From the NCBI RefSeq assembly GCF_050589685.1, contig NZ_JBNGOS010000017.1:68863-132862 (forward strand): a DNA stretch of 64,000 nucleotides, given 5' to 3'. Position 1 is the first letter of the stretch. The number at the start of each line of letters is the position of its first letter. Below are positions 17,195 through 25,438 of the stretch, in pieces. Source of the DNA: Saccharicrinis sp050589685 (GTDB lineage: Bacteria; Bacteroidota; Bacteroidia; Bacteroidales; Marinilabiliaceae). Made by a program: the position numbers and the translations under genes. The notes under the pieces are model-generated. The model did no database searches and was not told the origin of the DNA. It saw only the letters and a program-made list of their open reading frames with translations.

Positions 17195-18397
17195 TTATTT
17201 CACCATCCTAAAGCTACCCTCAACCTCCTCAATTACTGGTTTTACATAGGCATTGTCCTTAATAATTGAGTTTTCATTTCCTCCACGGTCGCTTACACCT
17301 TCTTTGCTGGAACTATGGTACATGGCATTTTGCGATATCACACAACCATTTAGGTTTTTGGCAATGATACCATAAAAAGGATAAGGGTACTCAAACTTGT
17401 ATTCTTTACGGTTATACCAGCCCCATATGGTATTTCCGGTTACAGAGGCACCATTAATGTTTTCGAGCCATATTTGGGAACAATGATCATCTTTGGCATC
17501 CACTCCGTTACTTCGAAGGAGATTACCACTTACAGCATGGGCTGTTCCATTACTTATTTTAATGCCTGGTCCAAAATTATGATCTATGGCACAACCTGTT
17601 ATTTGCATGGAGTTGGAACCGTTTAAATACACACCTCCGCTTTTATTCCACTCAATACGGTTGGCCGTAACCATTACCGATGCCGTTCCAAAGAACTTTA
17701 AATCTTTAATCTCCTCTTTTGTCATTCCTTCGGCAGGAGTACCACGGGCAAACAGTCCAAACCCCTTATTAGCTGTCAACTGGTTATCGATTACCCAGCC
17801 ATCATAACCTCCTGTCAAATCGATGCCATGCTCCCCGTTAAACATCAGTAAACAACGACGCACACCAAATACCCATGAACGCTCTAACCGAATACCTGAA
17901 CCACTAAAATGTTGTATACGGCAATCTTCGATACAATTGTTTTGTTCACATTCGGAATGACGTGCATAGACCCCGTGCATCCCATCGCCCAGTTTTTTCC
18001 CATCAAGGGTTAGTCCAAAAACTCGGATTCCCCGGTTGCTTCCTAAATCAAGCAAAGCCCTGGCATCGCCCGACAGCGCCGTTAAAATGGTTTTCCCAAT
18101 ATAATCCGGGTCTCTTTTATCCTTATTGGCATAACTCCAGGCTGAATACCCAAGCAAGGTAATATGACCAGGAACCGTTACCGGATGTATGCCGTAATTA
18201 CCCTGTGGAAAGTAAACTGTTCCTTCCGATTTTGTGGCTGCTTCCATAGCCATAAGCAAAGCAGGCGTATCATCTGTTTTCCCATCTCCTTTGGCACCAA
18301 AATCTTTGATGTTGAGGAAGGGTGATTGTTGGGCATAAGTTAGCATTGTGAAACCGCACAGCAATACGGCAACTATAAATGTGGTTTTAATTTTCAT
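17195..18397 (-). CDS. Secreted right-handed parallel beta-helix protein (pectate-lyase-3-like)
   Basis: I start at the ATG at 18397 (MKIKTTFIVAVLL), which begins with a signal peptide ending in AQQ; the open frame runs 22 codons further upstream without adding sense. The 400-residue mature fold begins with IKDFGAKGDGKTDDTPAL, the classical entry of Pectate_lyase_3-type beta-helices, and continues with coils such as NRIEWNKSGGVYLNGSN and GNLLRSNGVDAKDDHCSQIWLENING. Such proteins include polysaccharide lyases and glycosidases (families close to GH28, GH82 and others). In this context it probably acts on a galactan chain or side group. It is the last gene of the minus-strand island and stands alone, 463 bases from the next gene. 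Confidence 0.8.
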   Translation of the reverse strand: MKIKTTFIVAVLLCGFTMLTYAQQSPFLNIKDFGAKGDGKTDDTPALLMAMEAATKSEGTVYFPQGNYGIHPVTVPGHITLLGYSAWSYANKDKRDPDYIGKTILTALSGDARALLDLGSNRGIRVFGLTLDGKKLGDGMHGVYARHSECEQNNCIEDCRIQHFSGSGIRLERSWVFGVRRCLLMFNGEHGIDLTGGYDGWVIDNQLTANKGFGLFARGTPAEGMTKEEIKDLKFFGTASVMVTANRIEWNKSGGVYLNGSNSMQITGCAIDHNFGPGIKISNGTAHAVSGNLLRSNGVDAKDDHCSQIWLENINGASVTGNTIWGWYNRKEYKFEYPYPFYGIIAKNLNGCVISQNAMYHSSSKEGVSDRGGNENSIIKDNAYVKPVIEEVEGSFRMVK

Positions 18398-18860
18398 GAT
18401 TTGTATTGATTTATTGTGAATGTAGGATGTTTGTCTTTTTTCCGATGCTAAGCTCCCTTGCATATTTCAACAATTTGTAATGCGTCGTTTTTTTTATGCC
18501 ACTACACCAAGGGCTGCGCTACATTTTATCCCTTTGGGTAGACAGTGCAAAAACGAACAAAAAGCTTTTGCAATTGAGAACCTTCTTTTGCCTTACCAGA
18601 CAGGTTTTCTTTTTCTTTAAGATTATTGCTTCGTTTGGATGAATTATTTCATTCATTTTGCACAACCTACCCTTTGAGGCTCTATATCTATCTTTAGATA
18701 TACTCGTATTTACAGACTATCTCAAACAGACACTATAATATTACTTACTACTATATAAGGTATAATGTTTGACAATAAATTGTATTAGAATAATACATAT
18801 GCAAACTTTATAGTCTTTGGTTTCTAATGTCTCGAATGAACACTGATTACCGATTACTGT
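18398..18860. other. Spacer with repeats upstream of the beta-helix gene
   Basis: A 463-base spacer without coding potential. It holds a CCGATGC-type hairpin (18440-18492) and ends in a 7-bp-period repeat (18842-18870). The middle is AT-rich and presumably carries the promoter of the beta-helix gene, but I could not single out a -7/-33 pair with confidence. Confidence 0.5.
18440..18492. repeat. CCGATGC-family hairpin repeat, copy 1
   Basis: Left arm CCGATGCTAAGC (from 18442), right arm TTTGTAATGCGTCG (18474-18487), separated by about 20 bases. The right arm matches TTTGTGATGCATCG at 47858 and TTTGTGATGTATCG at 32991. All copies lie just upstream of a minus-strand gene in the same orientation. 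Confidence 0.5.
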
Positions 18861-18870
18861 TTACTGAATC
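18842..18870. repeat. 7-bp-period repeat overlapping a sulfatase stop
   Basis: ACTGATT ACCGATT ACTGTTT ACTGAAT: four heptads in perfect register. The tract runs into the last codons of the sulfatase gene at 18861, so the repeat supplies its stop codon and last residues (Val-Ile-Gln). Confidence 0.65.
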
Positions 18871-20735
18871 ACCGGCACTAACTCTTCCGGAATATCTAAC
18901 CTTTTGTCATCTGCCCCTCCTGCAAAATTACTGACGGCATAACTGTTAGGCTTGGCCCAATCTACCTCAACACGCCCATCACCCAATACAATATTACCAA
19001 GTTTTTTACGGAACCAATCTGCCAACACAATATAATCCTTATGGTTAGCCAGGTTTACTTTTTCCAACGGATCCACACGTAAATCGTAGAGGGCCATATC
19101 TGCTTTAGGACGGTCGCAAGTTAAAGCCCACTGAATATCTTTATTCACATTATCAGCACTGGCAAAGTCCCAACGGTCGCGTGTTCGCATGCTAAAAGCA
19201 AAATTTTCGCTTCGCATATAGGCTCTGTGTCCGCATACCACATTTACCTCGCCAATGGCATATTCCCTTTTATTCTTTTCAGGGTTTTCAAGCACTTTAG
19301 CCAAATCATAACCATCCAGGTAGTTATATTCCTGGTGCTTAATATTGATACCTGCTGCAGCCAGCATGGTAGGGCTAAAATCTACAAATTCAATAATATC
19401 GTGGTTCACGTTGCCAGCCGGAAAAAGTTTTTTATCCGAAGAAACGACAATGGCAGCATCATGTATCGATTGTTTCCAGGGACCAAACTTGGCCATGATA
19501 CCCTGCTCACCCAAATGCCAGCCATGATCACCAACGGTGAAAATTATCAAATACTCTTGTTTGTTCTTTTTACAATAGTCCTTAAAAGCATCCACTGACT
19601 GACCAATTAAAGCGTCTCCATAAGCACAAAATGCATAGTAGTCGCGGATGGCTTGTAATTTTTCCTGATCTGTAAGTTGATCAGCCTTACATTCGTTATA
19701 CAAAGTAACCAGCTGTGGTGGGAAGTTTGATAGTTGTTTGGTACTGAACTCAGGAATATGGTATTTCTTCTTTTTAAATTTATCACGAAATTCTTTGGGT
19801 GGCAGAACCGGTGTATGTGGCCATGTGAAACCAATATTTACCATCAATGGTTTGTTTGAGTTGGCTCCCTGTGCTTTTTTACCCGCTAGTGTTTTAAATC
19901 CTCTGTCCTGATTGGACAAATAATTTTTAAACTCCTCTACAACTCTACCATCCAGTGTTTTGTTTGTTGTCTGCGGATTCACTCCGCCTAATATCAATCC
20001 TTGATTAGGGCGTGTATAGGCACGTAAAATATCAAATTCTTTTTCGACCTTAGCTTTTAGCAATTGGTCTTTCTCAGGAATTTCTCCATCCCGCTGTTGC
20101 TTTCTGTAACTTACTGATTCCCCATTGGGATAAATAACGGTTTCATCGGAATAAACCACCTCAAAAATACCATCCGGAAATTCATATTTGCCACCACTGG
20201 TATATATACCTCCAAATCCCTGTCGTAATAAATCACGGCCAAACTGTATGGTATGGTCATAAAAAGCCTTATCGCCACCTTCGCCTTTTATACCCCATCC
20301 TGTTTTACCAAACACCGCAGTTCCGTATCCATTTTCTCTTAATGTTTGAGAAACTGTGGGGCGCACATGATCTGCCTTTTGATGCGATTTAAATTTATAA
20401 TGTCCGCTTCGAAATGGGTATCGTCCGCTTTGCATTGAAGCTCTTGAAGGCGTGCACATGGGCGAATTACAAAAAGCATTTGTAAACAGGGTTCCTTCAC
20501 TGGCCAGCTGGTCTGTATGCGGCGAAGAAACGTACCCCAGATAACTTTCGCTTTTACCTGTGGTTGCCCGGTTGTAACACTCCAGTGCGTCTGCCCTGTG
20601 ATCATCGGTGATAATCCACAGGATGTTGGGCTTTTGCGCTTTGAGCTGACCGGGTAGACAAGTCAGCAAAAGCACAGCAGAGAGCCATGTTATTTTAGGG
20701 ATGGTGATAAACTTTATGTATCCAGATGTATTCAT
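18861..20735 (-). CDS. Type I (formylglycine) sulfatase, 624 aa
   Basis: A secreted S1-family sulfatase. A signal-peptide-like hydrophobic stretch (about 15-33) precedes the first strand PNILWIITDDH, whose Asp44 and Asp45 bind calcium. The formylglycine motif is CTPSR with Cys94, so activity needs an anaerobic-type sulfatase-maturating enzyme, not encoded in this window. The second metal half GDHGWHLGEQG is present. The C-terminal part is long (624 residues in all), including an insert near residues 240-300. It begins only 7 bases after the sulfatase at 20743-22206 and is surely co-transcribed with it. In this setting it probably removes sulfate from galactan oligosaccharides; the exact position cannot be read from sequence. 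Confidence 0.92.
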   Translation of the reverse strand: MNTSGYIKFITIPKITWLSAVLLLTCLPGQLKAQKPNILWIITDDHRADALECYNRATTGKSESYLGYVSSPHTDQLASEGTLFTNAFCNSPMCTPSRASMQSGRYPFRSGHYKFKSHQKADHVRPTVSQTLRENGYGTAVFGKTGWGIKGEGGDKAFYDHTIQFGRDLLRQGFGGIYTSGGKYEFPDGIFEVVYSDETVIYPNGESVSYRKQQRDGEIPEKDQLLKAKVEKEFDILRAYTRPNQGLILGGVNPQTTNKTLDGRVVEEFKNYLSNQDRGFKTLAGKKAQGANSNKPLMVNIGFTWPHTPVLPPKEFRDKFKKKKYHIPEFSTKQLSNFPPQLVTLYNECKADQLTDQEKLQAIRDYYAFCAYGDALIGQSVDAFKDYCKKNKQEYLIIFTVGDHGWHLGEQGIMAKFGPWKQSIHDAAIVVSSDKKLFPAGNVNHDIIEFVDFSPTMLAAAGINIKHQEYNYLDGYDLAKVLENPEKNKREYAIGEVNVVCGHRAYMRSENFAFSMRTRDRWDFASADNVNKDIQWALTCDRPKADMALYDLRVDPLEKVNLANHKDYIVLADWFRKKLGNIVLGDGRVEVDWAKPNSYAVSNFAGGADDKRLDIPEELVPVIQ

Positions 20736-20742
20736 GTAAATT

Positions 20743-22206
20743 TTATTTTGGATCTATTACCGGTAACTTAAGCACATCAGGCGACGGAATATCAATAGGT
20801 CGTCTGAATGGATTTCTATAAGCTGGCATTTCATTTCTAAAATCAATAAAGGCCTCAAATATTTCTGTCATCACTTCCGGATTTTCTTTCATGACATTGT
20901 TTTTTTCGGCAATATCATTTTCCAAATCAAACAAATAGTGAACACCATCCTCCACTAAAAACTTCCATTTACCCATACGGGCAGCGCCCATGCGGTTGGC
21001 ATACCAAAACAAAGCTTTATGAGGATCTTCGGTGTAATTGCCTTTCAGGTATGGCATTAAGTTAACACCATCCAATGTTGTATTCTCTGGCAGTTTAACA
21101 TCAGCTGCAGCACACATGGTTGGGTAAATATCCAGGGTACTCACAGGTTTCTGGTATTCCACCCCCGATTCCAATTGGCTGGGCCAGCTGATGATATAAG
21201 GTATGCGGATTCCGGCTTCCCAAAAATTTCCTTTAAATCCGGATAAAGGACCTCTTTGTCCCAACACATGATATGGTGAGTCTTTGGGCCACCATTTAGG
21301 AATACTTAGGTGAACGGGATTAGCAGGACCATTATCGCTTAAAAATACCACGATGGTGTTTTCTCTTAATTTTGATTTATCCAGATAATCAAGAATTCGT
21401 CCCACATTATCATCAATGGCCAACACCATGGCTGCATATAACTTAGCCGCTTCTGATTGGATATGTGCCACGCGGGGTTTATCTACCTTTTTGGCATGCA
21501 GCGGTGTATGCGGAGCATTAAATGCCAGGTAAAAGAAAAACGGGGTCTCCTTATGTTCATCCATGAACTCAATGCACTGGCGTCCGCATCTATCCGTCAG
21601 ATATTCTTCTCCTTCTCTTTCCGGCCCCCATTGTGTCATGGTCCAGCCTCCTTTGGGTTTTGGGGCTCCGTCAACACCTGCATATTTACCCTTTTCATCG
21701 GGGAAATAATGACTGCCGGAGGAAGTGACAGAGAACTGCTGATTAAAGGTTGTCTTTGGAAAATCTTCCATATTAATTTTACCAGCCATGGCAGTTACAT
21801 AACCTGCATCCGCAAAAGCCTGATCGATATGTTTATGTTTCACAGGCACTACACGTTCACTTTCCCTGTGTTTCATGTTCCAGGTATCGTGGTTCCATTG
21901 TATGCCAAAACGCTGCTGATAGGTTCCGGTTAACAAACCATGACGACTGGGAGAACAAACGGGTGCACTTACATAACCATCTGTAAACTTTACCCCTTCC
22001 CGGGCCAGCCTGTCGATATTGGGTGTTTGAAACAAGGTTCCTCCATAACAGGAAGGATCACCATATCCCACATCATCAACATTGATAATAATTACATTGG
22101 GACGTTTTGCTACTTCGGTTTTCTTTTTAGCAGATAATGAGGATGATAATAGAATACCTCCAATAATAAATAAGCTCCTAAATATGTTTTTTGCTTTGTT
22201 CATCAT
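20743..22206 (-). CDS. Type I (formylglycine) sulfatase, 487 aa
   Basis: A secreted S1-family sulfatase of compact length. The signal peptide spans about residues 1-26. VIIINVDDVGYGDPSCYG carries the calcium-binding Asp44-Asp45 pair and CSPSR carries the formylglycine cysteine Cys84, followed by LLTGTYQQRFG. FLSDNGPA and the downstream RGPLSGFKGNFWEAGIRIP block are the second half of the active site and are typical of arylsulfatase-like exo-enzymes. It is the first gene of a two-sulfatase unit (7-base gap to the next). The 273-base upstream spacer contains AGGGT AATA ACCCT near 22286, a possible operator, but no confident promoter. Confidence 0.92.
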   Translation of the reverse strand: MMNKAKNIFRSLFIIGGILLSSSLSAKKKTEVAKRPNVIIINVDDVGYGDPSCYGGTLFQTPNIDRLAREGVKFTDGYVSAPVCSPSRHGLLTGTYQQRFGIQWNHDTWNMKHRESERVVPVKHKHIDQAFADAGYVTAMAGKINMEDFPKTTFNQQFSVTSSGSHYFPDEKGKYAGVDGAPKPKGGWTMTQWGPEREGEEYLTDRCGRQCIEFMDEHKETPFFFYLAFNAPHTPLHAKKVDKPRVAHIQSEAAKLYAAMVLAIDDNVGRILDYLDKSKLRENTIVVFLSDNGPANPVHLSIPKWWPKDSPYHVLGQRGPLSGFKGNFWEAGIRIPYIISWPSQLESGVEYQKPVSTLDIYPTMCAAADVKLPENTTLDGVNLMPYLKGNYTEDPHKALFWYANRMGAARMGKWKFLVEDGVHYLFDLENDIAEKNNVMKENPEVMTEIFEAFIDFRNEMPAYRNPFRRPIDIPSPDVLKLPVIDPK

Positions 22207-22479
22207 TTAAAATTTTAATTACGCACTAAGTAAATGGTTTGCCACTTATCCATTGGGGGTATTATATATCCAATCATAGGGTAATAACCCTATTTCGGCA
22301 TAAAATTACAGGCTCATATCTCCTATAAATAAATTCTCAAGGAATATTTGAGCAGGTATAGCAGGTTATGTTTCTAGAATTTGCTTTGTCATTCAATCAA
22401 CAATCAAATCTGAACTGGATAATTTAAGTCGTACGCTGGTTAATTACAAAAACACATCTCATTCGCTACTATGATAACC

Positions 22480-23733
22480 TTAGTTTGTCAGCTTATTATT
22501 TTCCTGTTCAATTCTTTTTTTCTGTTTATGACTCAATCCCTGACGGAAATATTCTTCTGGGGTATGTTTAACACGATGCTCTTTCATCTCCGGGTCATGA
22601 ACATCCAGGCTTAAATCGCAATCGAATCGGATCAACATGGAGTGAAACTTTTCTTTACCTCCTAAATTGATAAAGTGTGCTGTTCCCCAGGTAATTCCCC
22701 GGCCGTCTTTGGTATCGGTAAAAGCATCTGGCACATAGGGAGCCGCTGCGTAAGGCATTAACTCTGTGATGGAAGCAATTTCAAAGTTCACCCAGTCTTT
22801 GGCATACTGAATCGTATTGTGCTCAGGGCCATCTTTATAAACCAAGGCCGCCACCCCTTCTTTAAACGGGAAAAGCGAGGTTTCATGCCCTGATGTGATA
22901 AGCGGATTTAAAGGATGTTTTGTAAATGGTCCCAAAGGGTTGTCGGCAGTAGCTAATCCTTGCATACGCACCAAGTGTGGCTTACCGTTAAAATCAGACT
23001 TATAATAGATATATATTTTACCATTGTGCACCAATGGATATGGATCATGGATAGAGTATTGATCCCATTCCCCTTCTCCTCCATTCGGTATCACTATTTT
23101 ATTGTATGGCGTCCATGGTCCATCCGGCGAATCAGCATATGATACTGCCACGGGACAGTCATCTCCACGCTTACCACTGGCCTCCATAAATCCTTGATAA
23201 TACAAATAATATTTGCCCTTCCATTCCAGGATATCCGTAGTTGTTACGGCACGCCAGCCTACCAATGGTTTCTCTGGTCGTTTAATGGCCACGCCTTGTT
23301 CTTCCCAGGTAAATCCATCCGTAGATGTAGCATACCAAATCTCAGCTAAATCCCAATCTGCTGACGGAATCGTATCGTTACACTTAGCAGCTCCCTGCGG
23401 TGGGGTTGGTGTATGACGGTGGGTATACCAAATATAATATTTGCCATTATGCAAGAGTACCTTAGAAGGATCTCTGCGTGATATCGTTCCATCATGATCG
23501 TTATAATCAAAGCCTTTCAGCTCCGTATATTTAAACTGAGAAAACAACTCGTTTTCATGAGGTTGCGGCGAAGAATAATCGGTATAAATACGCTCCATAG
23601 CTGCACTCATTTCCCGATCCGGTTTTTCCAGCGGAAGTTTAAAGGGAAAACCACTTTGTTCTTTAGTTGGTTGTTGTTTCGGTGCACACGAAAACAATAC
23701 TCCTGCTAAAATAATAATGATTAAATTTTTCAT
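22480..23733 (-). CDS. GH117 alpha-1,3-(3,6-anhydro)-L-galactosidase, lipoprotein
   Basis: A 417-residue lipoprotein (lipobox LFSC, Cys16) of family GH117, a five-bladed beta-propeller that releases 3,6-anhydro-L-galactose from the non-reducing end of neoagaro-oligosaccharides. The N-terminal helix block MSAAMER is present, as is TISRRDPSK with Asp88 (candidate catalytic base). DQYSIHDPYPLVHNG has Asp230, and NPLITSGHETSLFPF has the His283-Glu284 pair. All expected active-site acids are therefore in place. It is the last gene of a likely operon running from the sulfatase at 29492 through the fusion protein and the sulfatase 19 bases upstream. Lipidation suggests a periplasm-facing or surface-anchored enzyme. 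Confidence 0.92.
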   Translation of the reverse strand: MKNLIIIILAGVLFSCAPKQQPTKEQSGFPFKLPLEKPDREMSAAMERIYTDYSSPQPHENELFSQFKYTELKGFDYNDHDGTISRRDPSKVLLHNGKYYIWYTHRHTPTPPQGAAKCNDTIPSADWDLAEIWYATSTDGFTWEEQGVAIKRPEKPLVGWRAVTTTDILEWKGKYYLYYQGFMEASGKRGDDCPVAVSYADSPDGPWTPYNKIVIPNGGEGEWDQYSIHDPYPLVHNGKIYIYYKSDFNGKPHLVRMQGLATADNPLGPFTKHPLNPLITSGHETSLFPFKEGVAALVYKDGPEHNTIQYAKDWVNFEIASITELMPYAAAPYVPDAFTDTKDGRGITWGTAHFINLGGKEKFHSMLIRFDCDLSLDVHDPEMKEHRVKHTPEEYFRQGLSHKQKKRIEQENNKLTN

Positions 23734-23752
23734 TTCTTATTGGTAATATTTA

Positions 23753-25396
23753 TTAATTCCAATGTTTCTTAATGACTTCCTGAATCTCAGGATAGTTTTT
23801 ATCGTCTTCATTTAATGATTTTCTCAAATCCTGTAACTCATTTTTCAGATCAGCAATAACATCCTTATAGGCCGGATCATCATACCGATTGTCCATTTCA
23901 TTGGGATCAGTGGTTAAATCGTAAAATTCCCAGGCGGGAATAGTTTTAAAATCCGACATCGATTCAGGATTATGGGCCCATTCCTGGGCTTTTGTATTCC
24001 GATCCATATAATCCTTGCCATAAAAAAAGATCAACTTGTGCTTTTTTGTACGAATGCCAAAATGAGCCGGATTGTTATGCTTATGTGCCATATGCATCCA
24101 GTAACGGTAATAGGTGGCTTGCTTCCATCCATCAGGTTCCCGGCCCGTTTCTAAAATCGTTTTAAAACTGTTCCCCTGCATATAATCCGGTGCAGTGCCA
24201 CCGGCTAATTCTATCATCGTTGGCGCAAAGTCGGTGTTATTAACAATGGCATCGGTGCTTGATCCGGCCTTTATTGATTTTGGGTATCTCACCAAAAACG
24301 GCATACGCATCGATTCTTCATACATCCATCTTTTGTCAATGTAATCATGCTCTCCCAACATAAAACCCTGATCGCCTGTATAAATAATGATCGTATTATC
24401 CATCAGGTCTTCCGCTTCCAAATAATCAAACAGTCGTTTCACATTATCATCAACCCCCTTTACACAGCGCAGATAGCGCTTTAAGTATTCCTGATAGGCC
24501 AGGTGCTGGTATTCGGGATCGGGAATGTTTGGATCAATATCCATGTGCATACCCATATTACGAATGACATTACGATGACCAATTGAAGAACCAATAGTAT
24601 CTGTCCATTGATTGTTTAAACCCCGGGTTGCTACCGAACCGTTGTTTTTATTATCCTTCATACTCGCCGGTTCCGGAATCTCCACATCGCTTAAATAAGA
24701 CTCATAACGTTTTGCATATTCAAAAAAATCGTGAGGCGCTTTAAATTGATGCATGACAAAAAAGGGCTTCGATGGATCTCTTTTGTTCTTTAACCAATCT
24801 AATGTTATATCCGTAATCACATCCGATGAATGGCCCTTGTATTGAGTGGCATATACCTCTCTTACCAAATCCTCTTCAAAACGTATGGAGGTTAAACTAT
24901 CCCCTGACTTAGCATATAAGGTTGGGTTATGATAATCGCCTTGTCCCGGCAATACATTATAATAATCAAAACCTTCCGGCGCTTCTTTTAAGTGCCATTT
25001 ACCAACCATGGCCGTTTCATAACCCAGCTTTTTAATCTCTTTGGGTAAATATTGTTTTTCTTTGCCAATTCTACCGCTTAAATCCAGCACTCCATTGGTC
25101 TGCCCATATTGCCCGGTTATGATTGAGGCTCTCGACGGGGTACAAATGGAATTGGTGCAAAAGGCATTTTCAAATAACATACCTTCTTTGGCTATCCGAT
25201 CAATTGCAGGTGTTGGATTCAAAGATGCTAAACGCATTTTGTAAGCCCCAATGGCTTGCGCACAATGGTCATCAGACATGATGTAAAGTATGTTAGGCTT
25301 CTGTACATCCGGCTCCCCTTTTTTATCTGAACAAGATACCAGACTCGCTACACCTATAGCGCATAATACATATTGAATCAAATTTTTCATCCTCAT
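23753..25396 (-). CDS. Type I (formylglycine) sulfatase, lipoprotein, 547 aa
   Basis: An S1-family sulfatase with a lipobox (LVSC, Cys22). The first metal motif is IMSDDH (Asp42-Asp43), the formylglycine motif is CTPSR with Cys85, and the pair GDQGFMLGEHDYIDKRWMYEE completes the metal and substrate site. The block ASLNPTPAIDRIA and VLPGQGDYHNP are shared with the sulfatase at 55597-57090, which makes them subfamily members. It follows the nucleoside-hydrolase/GH43-like fusion gene after 42 bases and precedes GH117 after 19 bases. Its likely substrate is a sulfated (anhydro)galactose end. Confidence 0.92.
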   Translation of the reverse strand: MRMKNLIQYVLCAIGVASLVSCSDKKGEPDVQKPNILYIMSDDHCAQAIGAYKMRLASLNPTPAIDRIAKEGMLFENAFCTNSICTPSRASIITGQYGQTNGVLDLSGRIGKEKQYLPKEIKKLGYETAMVGKWHLKEAPEGFDYYNVLPGQGDYHNPTLYAKSGDSLTSIRFEEDLVREVYATQYKGHSSDVITDITLDWLKNKRDPSKPFFVMHQFKAPHDFFEYAKRYESYLSDVEIPEPASMKDNKNNGSVATRGLNNQWTDTIGSSIGHRNVIRNMGMHMDIDPNIPDPEYQHLAYQEYLKRYLRCVKGVDDNVKRLFDYLEAEDLMDNTIIIYTGDQGFMLGEHDYIDKRWMYEESMRMPFLVRYPKSIKAGSSTDAIVNNTDFAPTMIELAGGTAPDYMQGNSFKTILETGREPDGWKQATYYRYWMHMAHKHNNPAHFGIRTKKHKLIFFYGKDYMDRNTKAQEWAHNPESMSDFKTIPAWEFYDLTTDPNEMDNRYDDPAYKDVIADLKNELQDLRKSLNEDDKNYPEIQEVIKKHWN

Positions 25397-25438
25397 TTCG
25401 TTTTAACTTTACATGTTACAAATCACTTTCACCAATCC

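Noticed and set aside
18398..18463. Upstream extension of the beta-helix gene
   Set aside because: It places 22 polar residues before a perfect signal peptide; the ATG at 18397 is the sensible start.
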